Below are positions 11,831 to 23,300 of a stretch of DNA of 64,000 nt, piece after piece (positions within the stretch are counted from its first letter, which is position 1; every line of letters begins with the position of its first letter). Source of the stretch: Hevea brasiliensis. Lineage: Eukaryota > Streptophyta > Magnoliopsida > Malpighiales > Euphorbiaceae. Position numbers and translations under genes: made by a program. The stretch lies in contig NC_079510.1 of the NCBI RefSeq assembly GCF_030052815.1, positions 38,102,358-38,166,357 of the forward strand, written 5' to 3'. A model generated the notes under the pieces. It was not told the origin of the DNA and did no database searches. It was given only the letters and a program-made list of their open reading frames with translations.

Positions 11831-14800
11831 ATGGGTACTCAAGCTCCTGCTGAACAAGACTATACCCATAAGCCTGTGAGTCTCTCACTTTCTCTTTCTA
11901 TTTCTTTTTGTCTTTTAATTGTGTAATAATGCGTCACTATTTAGTTTTGCAAGAGCTCAAAAGCAAAATAATAAAAAAAAATTTAAATAATATCAAGTAA
12001 TGCGACTTCTCCAATTTTTTTTTTGGAGATTTTGTCTTTAAGCTTAACTTTTTCCACAACTAGTTGATTGATTCCTTTAGGAATATGCCTACCAATTATA
12101 TTCTGCAATTTCATTTTGTCTTCATAAAAATGTAAAATTTCTCTCTTCCTTTGTTTGATTGTTTCTTCACAACAATAACATGAACAGTCAGGGAACCAAA
12201 AATCCAAGCTTCTTTGCCTTTGGTTTAGCAATTACAGGACTCTCATTCTGATCAGTTGAATCCCAACAAAAAAAAAAAAAAAGAACCCAAGCATTGTTAT
12301 TTATCTGCAATTTTCTTGTAACCATTGGATAAGAATTCTTCACGTAAATCTGTGGCCAGAAATTGGGTATTTTTATTTGAAAGTTTGATGTAAAATGTAA
12401 GCGTCATTTGTCTTAAATATGTTTACCAAATATTATTATCTATCATTTTTGTTTCTCCTCAATGTAAATTTTTCCTCTTCTTCTTCCTCTACATATTCTG
12501 CATCGAAATTATGAGTTTTTGAGATAATTTGAGGAAATTATTTGTAATTTGGCTGTCTGTATGATATTTCTGCAATAGTCATTGTCAAAAATCATCATTA
12601 ATTGAATAAGAAAAATTATAAATTATTTTTAAAATAATTTCACATATTCTGGTAATAAAATTTTGTTATTTTCTTTTTTATTGTAATATTTCAAAATTAT
12701 TTCTTAAAAAGTTAGAGTTTCATCTTAAAGTGAGTTTCCAAACGTGAAAAATCCCCTTTCTTTTTCTGGGAAAGCAAGCTTTCAGAACCCAACTTTGCCA
12801 GTTTTTCTGCACTGATTGCGGTACCACTTTCCTTCTTTTTTAATGCCATATCCAATCTTGCAGGTGATTTGGTCAGAAATTTCTAAAATTTTTTTATTTT
12901 AATTATTGCTTGCAACTCTGGTTGTCAAAAATTATGGAAGCATGTGCATTAAATAGTGTCGAGAATAACTAGTATGACTTTGTCAAATCTATCACACACG
13001 TTATTCCAACTCATACACATCTATTAGAGATATAGGAAGCACTTAGGGAGAATCTTTCTTAATGAGTCATATGTAAGAACGCTTGACACCACATGTAACC
13101 CAAAATTTTAATATACTCATGGATTTAACACTATATCCAAGCCCATAAAGAAAGATTCTCTCAAGGCACTTTGGATTTCCAGATCTTTAACATGTGATAT
13201 AAGAGCAGATGGTTCGGTAAGGACGAGTATGGAAACGGTGGTTAGTGATTCCCGTGGTGCTTTGACAATGAAAGAGTCAGGAGACTCCTGATAAGCCCAA
13301 TGGAGCAGGAAGACACTCTTCTGGAGAAGGAAGACACTCTTCTGGAGAAGAGCAAACCGATGGAGTGGAGACTCTTGGTGATAGTTTTGGCGTGGCTCTT
13401 AGAAGTGCATGCTTGAGTGGGTTTAGTGGAATAATTGAGACCCTTGATGACATCATAATACTTGAGTTAAGAAAAAAAAAAAAGGCTTCCATTTGAGGGA
13501 GGTCCAGTAAGTCCAATGTAAAAGAAATTCACACTTGAGGGAGAGATTGTTGGGAATATGCAATATGGAATTTCTACATAAAAAAATATGAGATGAGTGA
13601 GAGAAATATAAATGAGAATGACCTATAAACCAGTTACCATCTTAAGTTTTTGCATCTTTTTTCTGATGTGCACATTTATTCTTTTCTTTTTCTTCCCTTC
13701 ACAAGTGCCTGCAAGAAATTAAAGAAAGTGATCTTGACTGGTCTGTAGTGATGACTATTAATGCAATAGATTTCATTGCTAGGTTATAGTATTTGAATTT
13801 GGGGTATATTTTGGATATTAAAATTTGATGACTAAATATGCTTTAATGAATCACAGACTGATGAACAACTAGCAAAACAGAAGGCAATAGATGAATGGCT
13901 TCCAATCACTTCTTCAAGGAATGCAAAATGGTGGTATTCAGCTTTTCACAATGTCACTGCCATGGTTGGAGCTGGTGTCCTCAGTCTTCCTTATGCCATG
14001 TCAGAGCTTGGATGGTAGGTTCAAGCTTGTATCTTTACGTAAGAGACTAAATTAAAATGTTTGTTCAGTTTAGCAAGTAATCTATCTGTTTGTAATTTCA
14101 GGGGTCCTGGTGTTGTTATCCTCGTCCTATCATGGGTGATTACGCTATACACTTTATGGCAAATGGTGGAAATGCATGAAATGGTGCCTGGAAAAAGATT
14201 TGATAGATATCATGAACTTGGTCAATATGCCTTTGGTGAAAAGCTTGGTCTTTACATTGTTGTTCCTCAGCAACTAATTGTTGAAGTTGGTGTGTGTATC
14301 GTCTACATGGTTACTGGAGGCAAATCACTGAAGAAGTTCCATGATCTTGTATGCAAAAACTGCAAATCGATCAAACAAACCTACTTCATAATGATCTTTG
14401 CCTCGGTTCACTTTGTACTCTCCCACCTTCCCAACTTCAACTCCATCTCTGGTGTCTCTCTGGCAGCTGCAGTCATGTCCTTGAGGTATTACTTAATGCC
14501 TTTGCATACTCTTAATGAGTTAAAGTCTCATTTACTAACAACCAAGTATTGACTTAGTTTTGGGTCACATGGTTTCCGTGCAGTTACTCAACCATTGCTT
14601 GGACAGCTTCTGTCCATAAGGGTGTTCAGCCTGACGTGCAATATGGTTATGCTGCTAAGAGCACTGCAGGGACAGTCTTCAACTTCTTCAGCGCATTGGG
14701 AGATGTGGCTTTTGCATATGCTGGACACAATGTGGTATTGGAGATTCAAGCAACAATCCCATCCACGCCTGAGAAGCCATCCAAAGTGCCTATGTGGAGA

Positions 14801-15726
14801 GGAGTGGTCGTTGCCTACATAGTTGTCGCCTTGTGCTACTTCCCTGTTGCTCTAATTGGCTATTGGATGTATGGTAATGGAGTCGAAGACAATATCCTCC
14901 TCTCGTTGAATAAGCCTACATGGCTCATTGCAATGGCTAACATGTTTGTTGTGATTCATGTCATTGGAAGCTACCAGGTGAATCCAACTTTATTTTATTT
15001 TCATTCTAATCTCATATTGATCTAAGTTGCAGGTTATTGATCTTTCTTTGTTATAATGCAGATTTATGCAATGCCAGTGTTTGACATGGTAGAAACTCTA
15101 TTGGTAAAGAAATTGCATTTCAAGCCCAGCTTTATTCTTCGCTTTTTTGTACGCAACCTTTATGTGGGTAAGTAAACACTTGACTTCACCAAGCCATTCT
15201 TATGTTCATCCAGTGGAGTTTTTGAGCTTGGATTTACATAATCTTTGCTATTATTTGCAGGACTTACAATGTTTGTTGGCATCACCTTCCCTTTCTTTGG
15301 TGGTCTCCTTTCCTTTTTTGGTGGATTTGCTTTTGCCCCAACTACATACTTCGTAAGTCATAATCTATCTCAATTGCATTGATTATAATTACCAGAGGCT
15401 CTGTGATAATTTACTTCAAGATTTCAAGCCAATGATTGAGTCTCATTTTTTCATTCTTCAGCTCCCCTGCATAATGTGGCTGGCCATCTACAAACCAAGA
15501 AAGTTTGGCTTATCTTGGTGGACTAACTGGGTAAATTGATTTAATCTTAATCTTTTTTTCACCCTTCTGATGAACAACTTGCTTTAAATCTAAGTTCACT
15601 TCTGATATTTTATTCATTCAACTGCAGATCTGCATTGTATTAGGTGTTCTGTTAATGATTTTATCTCCCATTGGAGGATTGAGGCAAATAATACTTCAAG
15701 CTAAGACTTATTCGTTCTACTCTTAA
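11831..15726 (+). CDS. LHT1: Lysine/histidine transporter 1-like amino-acid permease (8 exons, 448 aa)
   Basis: Plasma-membrane H+-coupled amino-acid importer of the amino acid/auxin permease family (Aa_trans). LHT1 proteins take up neutral and acidic amino acids in roots and leaf mesophyll. Exons, all with GT-AG borders and compatible phases: 11831-11875, 13857-14014, 14102-14485, 14584-14977, 15062-15167, 15261-15352, 15462-15530, 15628-15726. The total of 448 aa matches Arabidopsis LHT1 (about 446). The hydrophilic N-terminus (residues 1-36) is followed by [19 protein letters not shown] (37-55), the conserved first membrane segment, then LHT hallmarks [62 protein letters not shown] and the C-terminal GGLRQII. 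About ten membrane segments are expected. Intron 1 is unusually long (1981 bp) and holds a TRIM-like insertion. The adjacent downstream copy is a pseudogene, so this is the working member of the pair. Confidence 0.95.
12957..13635 (+). mobile_element. Possible TRIM-like non-autonomous LTR retroelement in LHT1 intron 1
   Basis: A left piece starts TGTCGAGAATA. A primer-binding-like TGATATAAGAGC (compare TGGTATCAGAGC, complementary to initiator Met tRNA) follows near 13195. Next comes a short non-coding internal part, then a purine-rich CTTGAGGGAGAGAT directly before TGTTGGGAATATG at 13549, the usual arrangement of polypurine tract and 3' LTR start in Copia-like elements. The two LTR pieces match only at their first bases, so boundaries are uncertain and the right LTR is probably truncated. 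It includes a perfect 21-bp tandem duplication at 13307-13348. Confidence 0.4.
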
Positions 15727-17283
15727 TCATCTTCCCCAATCAATATGAAGAGGATTTACAGAAGGCAAATTCTCGACTAAACAAAAAACAAACAGTGATG
15801 ATGATGAACAACGCTGAAATAGGTGTTGTGCAGCAATTATCAGAAAGTTTTCAGAGCATTTTCATGCTTCTTGCTGGAGAAAACAGCAACTATGGTCATA
15901 GAAATATCAAAATGCAGTTTCCTATAGGCCCTTCAAATTTTTTTTTTTACCAGTTGTGATACATGTATTTTGCTCTTTCTTTCTATGGTTGCTTTGGCCA
16001 GTGAAATGGATTTGTCAATTTCTCTTCTTTTTATATTGAAATGAATACAAGTGTAACATGTTTTCTCATAAATATACATATATTTAATATTCGACTGCTT
16101 CATGGCTTGCTGTAGCTTTGCCAAAGATTCCACCAATGCAATGTTTTTGGCAATTGGCACTGATGTGAGATTTTTTTTTTAAATAATTAGATTAAATGAT
16201 GCATATTGAAATGATTGCTACCTTGACAATCTCAAAGCCTGCATCCATTTTACTGAAAGTTTCCATTAAATTCAAAAAATTCTATGAAATTCATTAGTAA
16301 TCCAAATTTTGAATGTTGGTCGATGAAATTTCATTTGCAATTCTTATTAGTCAATTTTATGAAATTTTTCATAACTAACCCAATTTTCATCAAAATTGAC
16401 AGATTTTGAAAATGAATTCCAAACTAAAAAAATATTCTAAATATCTTCACTTAATTGTGATTAGCACGATGTCAAAATCCAAATGACGTAAGGTAAATTG
16501 AGCAATGCAGCTAGGCCCAGGCTAGTTTTATTTAATAAGGGGAAAAAGAATGAAAAAGACAGAAATAATCTAGTCATTCGGTCTTTCCATGACAGATTAT
16601 TACCTAACATGAATATTAAGGACCATTTCATGGTGGAGCAGATCTGTGATTTGTATTATCAGAAGGGTACACAGTTTCATCTGCAATATCAAATAGATAA
16701 ATTCTTCCAGCAAGTTTATTGCAGAAACATGGATTGCATGTTACATTTCATGAATTTGAAATGAATAAATCAAATTTATATCTATAGTGGGAATCGCAAT
16801 GGGGCGGAGCAGCGGGGAAGGAGAGTAACATTCTTTGAAGTGAAAACACATGAATTCTCCAACCCATTCAAGATAAACCCATGGAGAAAACAGAGAATTA
16901 AGAATTCCTACTCATTGCAATTCCTATTTTGTTTGTTTGTTTATTTCTTTAACTTGCATGACTAGTTAAAGAAAGTGTGAGATTATTGCCGAGAATATAT
17001 TAATATAAAAGATGGTAGCTACCCAAGGATGAAGGCGTCGTTTAGGTTTAGGCCTTGTAAGGAAAGTACATAAAGGAACTCCTGCTCATGCATAAGATTT
17101 GGAATATTTATTTACCTTATATGCAACGATATTGTTTGTCATGGAGCTGGAGGGCGGACATCCTATGGTCATTGTCAATTACGATATTTCCTTGGTTTCA
17201 TACTTCCTATATACATCGCCAATTCTTTCTGTTAAAATGTTCCTTTCTCATCTCTGTCCAGAAATTTGCATCGTGCACAAATA
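15727..17283. other. 3' flank of LHT1 and spacer to the LHT pseudogene
   Basis: The first ~300 bp are probably LHT1 3' UTR, with an AATAC/ATGAAT-rich stretch near 16040 as possible poly(A) context. From 16250 to 16430 lies a diverged relative of the MITE at 2909-3390. The remainder, including an 88-codon ORF at 16498-16764, shows no recognisable motif. Confidence 0.45.
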
Positions 17284-20200
17284 ATGGGTGCTCTAGAAGA
17301 ACCTGATGTCCCTCATCTCCCCGACGATGTAATTATGCTTTCTTCTCTCTCTCTCACACATACACACACACTAGACTAGACTAGACAAGTCACTCGCGAG
17401 TGGATCAGACTTCTGGTATGAACTAGTGATATGATTTGCTCTGTCACTAGGATCTTAACTTTCTTGATGTTTCCAGAAATATTTCCAAAATCATTGCAGT
17501 TCTTTCTTTCTTTCTTTCTTTTTTAATGGAACTTTAGTGTAACGGATAAAATTCCTTCATCATCACAGACAGATAGATGAAAAGCAGAAGGCAATTGATG
17601 ATTGGCTTCTTATCACTTCTTCGAGGAATGCAAAATGGTGGTGCTCAGCTTTCCACAATGTTACTGCCATGGTTGGAGCTGGCGTCCTCAGCCTTCCATA
17701 TGCAATGTCAAATCTTGGATGGCATGTTTAGTTCCTATTAGAGGAAATCAATATTAGTTCACATGCAACATATTCAGAAATCACCAGGCTCATTTCCCTA
17801 AGTTTTTTCCTTGATAAGTATCAACAGTTTCTCTTCTAACAAAGACTTTACAAATGAATTATGCCTAGCTTTCTCAGAATTCTCCAATTTACATCCAAAA
17901 TGACATTTTTCCTTAATAAAAATTAAAAAAAAAATAATGACGATGACTCTGGGATTCAGATGATAACATCTGATTCTGTCAATCGTATATCCCTTTACAG
18001 TTGATAGATCTGTATTTTACTAAGTTTTTCCTATCTTTAATTTCAGGGGTCCTGGAACGGTGATTGATCCTGATCCTATCATGGACCATCACATTATACA
18101 CCCTATGGCAAATGGTTGAGATGCATGAGATGGTTCCTGGGAAACGATTCGATCAATACCATGAGCTTGGTCAGCATGCTTTTGGAGAAAAACATTCTTT
18201 ACATAGTAGTGCCTCAACAATTAATTTACGAAGTAGGTGTAGATATAGTATGGTTACCGGAGGAAAATCGCTGCAGAAGGTCCATGATATAGTCTGCAGC
18301 AACTGCAAACCAATAAAAACAGCATTCTTTATTTTGTACTTGCTCACCTTCCCAATTTGAACTCCATCTCTGGGGTATCTTTACATGCTGTTTGTTATGT
18401 TTATCTCACAAAAGCTGATTGGGCTCAGACAAGATTTCAAACTCGAAACCTCACAGCTTGTAGATAAATCCAGTTTGCTTGATGTCATGGTTATTTTTTT
18501 GCAGTTACTTTACCATTGCATGGGCAGCTTCCATCAGCCAGATGTGCAATATGGCTACAAAGCCTCAACCACTTCAGGAACAGTCTTCGACTTCTTTACT
18601 GCCTTAGGTGATGTAGCTTTTGCGTATGCTGGGCACAATGTTGTGTTGGAGATTCAAGCAACAATCCCTTCTACCCCAGAGAAACCATCCAAAGGTCCAA
18701 TGTGGAAAGGAGTAGTCATCGCCTATATAGTTGTGGCTTTGTGCTACTTCCCGGTTGCCCTGATAGGATATTACATGTTTGGCAATAAAGTTGAAGACAA
18801 TATTCTCATCTCATTAGAGAAACCAACATGGCTTATAGTCACTGCCAACATGTTCGTTGTTGTCCATGTTATTGGAAGCTATCAGGTACGGTGTTAATCT
18901 TGTCTTACTTCATAAGAGAATGGTAAAAAAAAAGAGAGATGAGAAATTACCTAAATGGGATAATAATGAGGCATATGAACAGTACAAGATAGCAAAGAAT
19001 GAAGCAAAAAAGGCAGTTAGTCAAGCAAGAACACAGGCCTTTGAAAAGTTATGTAAGAAACTTGGAACTAAAGAAGGGGAGAAAAATATTTATAGATTAG
19101 CAAGGAGGAGAGAAAGGAAATGTCAAGATCTCAATCAAGTTAGGTACATTAAGGATAAAGAAGGAAAAGTGTTGGTGAAAGATGAGGACATTAAAGAAAG
19201 ATGGAGAAATTATTTTAATGATCTCTTTAATAATAGTCAAAATGGTAATAGCGTGAATATAGATTATAGAACAATAGAAAAGAATGTGAATTATACTAGA
19301 AGGATTAGATCTTTAGAAGTAAAGGAAGCACTTCTTGAAGATCAATTGAAGAAAGTGGGAGGGGACACGAGATTTTCCGATCTCAATTGGATTACACCAA
19401 GGATCAGCCATAAGCCCTTACCTATTTACATTAGTTTTAGATCAACTGACGAAACATATACAAGAGAGTATTCCTTGGTGCATGATATTTGCGAATGATA
19501 TTGTTCTAATAGATGAGACACGAGAAGGAGTCAATAGAAAGCTAGAACTTTGGAGAAGTACTCTAAAGTCAAAGGGTTTTAAGTTAAGTAGAATGAAGAC
19601 AGAATACATGCATTGCAAGTTCAGTGAAGGCCAAACTGGTGATAGGGAAGGAGTTGGTTTGAATGGAGTGGTACTGTCCCAAAGTAATCACTTTAAATAT
19701 CTAGGCTCAGTCCTTCAAGTAAATGGGGGATGTGAGGAGGATGTTAGTCATAGGATTAAAGCCGGATGGTTGAAGTGGAGACGTGCCACTGGAGTTTCAT
19801 GTGATTGTAAGATTCCCAATAAATTGAAAGGAAAATTTTACCGTACAGCCATACGACCGGCTATGTTATATGGTAGTGAGTGTTGGGCACTGAAAGAGTC
19901 GTATGCATCTAAGATAAGAGTTGTAGAGATGAGAATGTTAAGGTGGATGAGTGGCTATACTAGACTAGATAAAGTCTGTAATGAGAGTATTAGAGAAAAA
20001 GTAGGAGTGGTGCCAATTGAAGATAAGTTGAGAGAAGGGAGATTGAGGTGGTTTGGTCATATGAAGCGTAGACATACGGAGGCTCCAGTTAGACAAGTAG
20101 AGCACATTAAGTTAGAGGATAGAAAGAAAAAAAGGAGTAGACCTAAATTGACTTGGAGGAGAGTAGTACAATATGACCTAGAAGCATTACACATTTCTGA

Positions 20201-20441
20201 GGATTTAACCCAAAATCGTTCAAAGTGGAGAAAGCGAATCCATATAGCCGACCCCAAATTTTTGGGATAAAGGCTTAGTTGAGTTGAGTTGAGTTGAATT
20301 GAGTTGTTCTCGTTTAATTCCATGTTTCTGCTCTTATAGTTATGTGCAATGCCCGTTTTCGACATGTTAGAAACACTGCTGGTAAAGAAACTGCATTTCA
20401 AGCCTAGTACAACACTTCAATTCAACATCCGCAATACATAT
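17284..20441 (+). pseudogene. LHT1-like pseudogene (tandem copy, interrupted)
   Basis: A decayed duplicate of the LHT1-like gene. Recognisable exons are: exon 1 at 17284-17328 (15 codons, as in the intact copy); exon 2 at 17573-17721, followed by GC where the intact gene has GT; exon 3 from 18047 to about 18380; exon 4 at 18505-18885; and exon 5 from about 20340. Compared with the intact copy, exon 3 has a 4-bp insertion after GGTCCTGG, a 2-bp loss before the LYIVVP equivalent, a 4-bp loss at VYMVTG and a missing 3' part. Exon 4 lacks about 13 bp around VHKGVQPD. The intron after exon 4 contains an RTE LINE, and exon 5 is cut at 20441 where a retroelement begins; exons 6-8 are absent. Exon 4 still translates cleanly through [18 protein letters not shown]. 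It cannot make a transporter. Confidence 0.93.
18897..20306 (+). mobile_element. RTE-type LINE fragment with internal deletion
   Basis: A 5'-truncated non-LTR retrotransposon in an intron of the LHT pseudogene; its left edge is approximate. The first part (to about 19345) encodes the charged linker upstream of reverse transcriptase (ARRRERKCQDLNQVRYIKD). From about 19370 the frame picks up late reverse-transcriptase motifs (LHQGSAISPYLFTLVLDQL) and then MIFANDIVLIDETREG, so most of the fingers and palm are missing. The catalytic FADD box reads FAND (19488-19499). From 19482 a 262-aa frame runs through the typical plant RTE C-terminus (LRWFGHMKRR, stop at 20270). The 3' end is a short TTGAG tandem tail (20276-20306), as expected for RTE elements. 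A second copy lies on the minus strand at 43047-44112. Confidence 0.88.
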
Positions 20442-21008
20442 TGTTGACACCATATTTTGGCCGATCCCCAAAATCAATAAATTTCGAAACTGATCCCCAG
20501 CACTAAGTCTCCCTTTGCCAGCCAATCACATCTTCGATCTCTCTCTACCGAACAATCACATTTCCGACCTCTCCTCAAAAGGAATCAAACCAATACTAAG
20601 TCCCCGTGTCACTTAAAGCCTTGCTGATCTCTCAAACCAATTGTCAAATATCCTGAATGGTCAATTACATTCCCGATCTCTCGCGTCAGACGAAACTGAA
20701 CCAGCACTAGATCTTCATTTTAAAAGTTTAGGAATAATCAAGTTAAGGTTCCAATCCGGTTTAATGGAGATCCCTATCTTAAGTACTCAAGCCAAATTTC
20801 CAATTTTAAATTAAGTCCTGTTTAGCGTTGGTTCCCTGCCGATCTCATGCTTATGGTGTTTTCTGACCTCATACACTTAGATTAATAATCAACTTTAGTT
20901 GTTTTAATATGCACAGACAATCAAGTGCTTAAGTAATTTAGAGATTTTCCGATCACATCCATTCACTGAACAAAAGCGAGTTTCATTTCATATTAAAGTT
21001 TGTACAAG

Positions 21009-22872
21009 TCATTTGGCTGGAGGATCACCCCCAGCCTGATCTACATTTTGTTTATCTCCTCTCTCACCCTCAGCCTCCTCCTCGCTATCCTCACCCTCGT
21101 CTTGGGGAGCCAGATCTACCATCCAAGTGAAGTCCTCCTCGGGATATCGCTTCCTGAGCTCGGCCAAGAGATCCCTGTGGGCATTCACATAGGGGCCGGC
21201 CTCTCTTGTCACTATCTCTTCTTCCTTCGCTTTAAGTTCCTCAGTGAGGTGAGCAACTTCATCGGCCCGGAGCGCCTGAACTTCTTCAAGGGCAGGAGTT
21301 TGCTCGGCCAGAACATGAGCTTGCTCGGCCAGCTTATCCTCGTAAAACTTCATCCGCCCCTCAATTTCAGATATGTAGTTCTGAGCGGATGAGAGTTGGG
21401 ATCGGAGGGAAGCCACTTCATGACCCATCTTCTCGACCTCCATACCCAGGCGGTGAGCCTTCTCCCAGACAATATGCTGGTTCACCAAGCACTCCACGTT
21501 CAAGCTCATAGATAGGGTCAGGATGTCATCAAGGTTGTCTGAGGACAGCCTGTCCCGATCCTCCCGAAGGCAGATAGAAGCCCCCAGGACCTTAGCCAAA
21601 CCCGGATTCTCCCGAACAGTCTGGTTCTTCTCCAAGGAATGGATCAGCACTTGGGCACCGCGGGAGAGAGTCCTTGGGGTAGGCTGGGAAGGACCCCCTT
21701 CCGCACTCGAAGCGACTGGAGGAGGCGGAGGTGGCTCTTCTTGGCGAGGAGGAGACCAGATCACTTCTACCTCTGGGATCGGCTGTCCCAAAAGTTGAGA
21801 TGAGCCCCCATGAATTTCCCCGGGTTCATGACTGGGAGTCTGGAGCAGCTCGGACCGCTTCATTTCCCGCACTTTCCGGGAGATCTCTCTCTTTCGTTTC
21901 CGGCTCTCCTTGGAAGCTTCGCCGCTCGCCATACCTGCACAAGGAAGAGGTCAGTGAGATCGCTAAGGTCCAAAGATGTGAGATATAGAAAATACCGATG
22001 CCGAGGTCAGAGAGCTGAAGCCCGCGATCTTGGCCGGTGACCAGCTGCATAGTCCAATGGTGCAGCTCAGCCGTCACTGCATCCAAGCAAGAGAACTTCT
22101 CTTTGGACACCTGTTCTTTCAACTCCATCACCATTGCACTCTCTTCCCTATTTAGGGCGATGTGCTTCGTAAGCAAGGGACCCTGATGCAGCTAGCTCCG
22201 AGGGAAGCCCTCAAAACCATTCGAAATTTTGCTCCTCAAGATAAAGAAGCGGTTCTTCCAATTCTTCAGGGAGGAAGGCAGGTCGGTAAAAAGCCTACAA
22301 TGGGGTTTCGCCTGGAAGAACCAATACTCGTCGTCCTTTCGACGAGTTAGCCTGTGCAATTCAGCGAACACCTTAGCTGTAGGTCGGAGTCCCTTAGCTC
22401 GGCATAGGCCTCGGAAGGCTACTAAGATCTGCCACGAGTTTGGGTGAACTTGGGCGATGCACACTTGGTGATATTTTAAAACTTCCTTGAAGAAGTCGTC
22501 CAAAGGGAACTGTAGACCGGCTTTTAATTGCTCTTCATAGACCATGATCATATCGTCCCCCTCAAAGAAGTGATCGGCACGAAGATCGCCGTGACACCTA
22601 ATCAGTTCGAATGAATCAGGCCGAATGTTATACTCCTAGCTGAACGACTGCAGATCGGTTTCTTGAAGGACCGATGGCAATTCGTTCATGGGAAGATTTT
22701 CCCTCCCTGAAGAAGGTACATGCCTTGATGGTGCTGCTTGCCCCCGAGCTGAAGTAGAGACCCTAGGAAGTTCAGATTGCACGCTTGGCCCGACCACCTC
22801 TACTTCATCAGAAGACCACGAGAACTGAAGAGAATGAGGGCTCGTCGCTCTCTGACCCTCGGCGCCGCTCAT
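21009..22872 (-). pseudogene. Retroelement antisense gene, putative gypsy-type transposon family (2 exons, two nonsense codons)
   Basis: Exon 1 runs from ATG 22872 down to 21996; an intron at 21935-21995 (GT-AG, 61 bp) joins it in phase to exon 2 (21934 to TGA 21009). The sum, 1803 nt, is an exact codon multiple giving a 600-aa frame interrupted only by two TAG codons (22636-22638 and 22192-22194). The middle part (around YEEQLKAGLQFPLDDFF and LRPTAKVFAELHRLTRRKDD) resembles what Pfam calls Transposase_28, putative gypsy type transposon. Exon 2 is proline-rich, then a long coiled coil (about residues LGMEVEKMGHEVASLRSQL onward), then an acidic tail. A TATA box lies 156 bp upstream. The function of this family is unknown. 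Codon use is clearly more GC-rich than in the surrounding DNA. The two stops suggest this copy is dead, though one or both could be polymorphic. Confidence 0.72.
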
Positions 22873-23027
22873 TTTCAAAGGAAATAAAGAATTTAAACTA
22901 AAAGAAGGATCAAAACCCTTACCGGAGCTTGATCGGTGTCGAAGGAACTTGAGAAAACAAGAGAATTTTGAAGTTGTTTGCGAGAGACTGAAAATGACAT
23001 AAGGAAGCAACTGGCTAACCCCACCCC

Positions 23028-23035
23028 TATTTATA
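23028..23035 (-). promoter_or_regulatory. TATA box of the antisense retroelement gene
   Basis: On the minus strand the sequence reads TATAAATA followed by GGGGTGGGG, about 156 bp before the ATG at 22872, with a leader between. This gives the antisense gene a promoter of its own, separate from the plus-strand TATA at 24600. Confidence 0.6.
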
Positions 23036-23300
23036 CTCGTCCGAGCATTTAATGCTCACGATGTTCAAGGTAGTGCATCGGATAGCGGAACTCGCCAGCT
23101 GTTCTGACACGTCTCACGAATATTCCAAAATTCCATAAGGAGAGACCGGCTAGTTAGGGATCGGCTAATTAAGGCAAATGTTTGAAAGTGTAGATCGGAT
23201 GAGGGTTGTTCAGTTGGAAACCAGATCGGATAAACACACCAGAGATCGGAGAATAATCAATAATAATAAAGTGATAATTGGCAAAATAAATTTTATTTCC

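Noticed and set aside
18064..18897. Apparent short transporter genes in the LHT copy
   Set aside because: They are exon fragments of a frameshifted and truncated pseudogene; alignment with the intact gene next door shows missing codons and indels.
21523..22447. Plus-strand ORFs of 60-90 codons opposite the retroelement gene
   Set aside because: They are mirror frames of the GC-rich antisense coding sequence and lack motifs.
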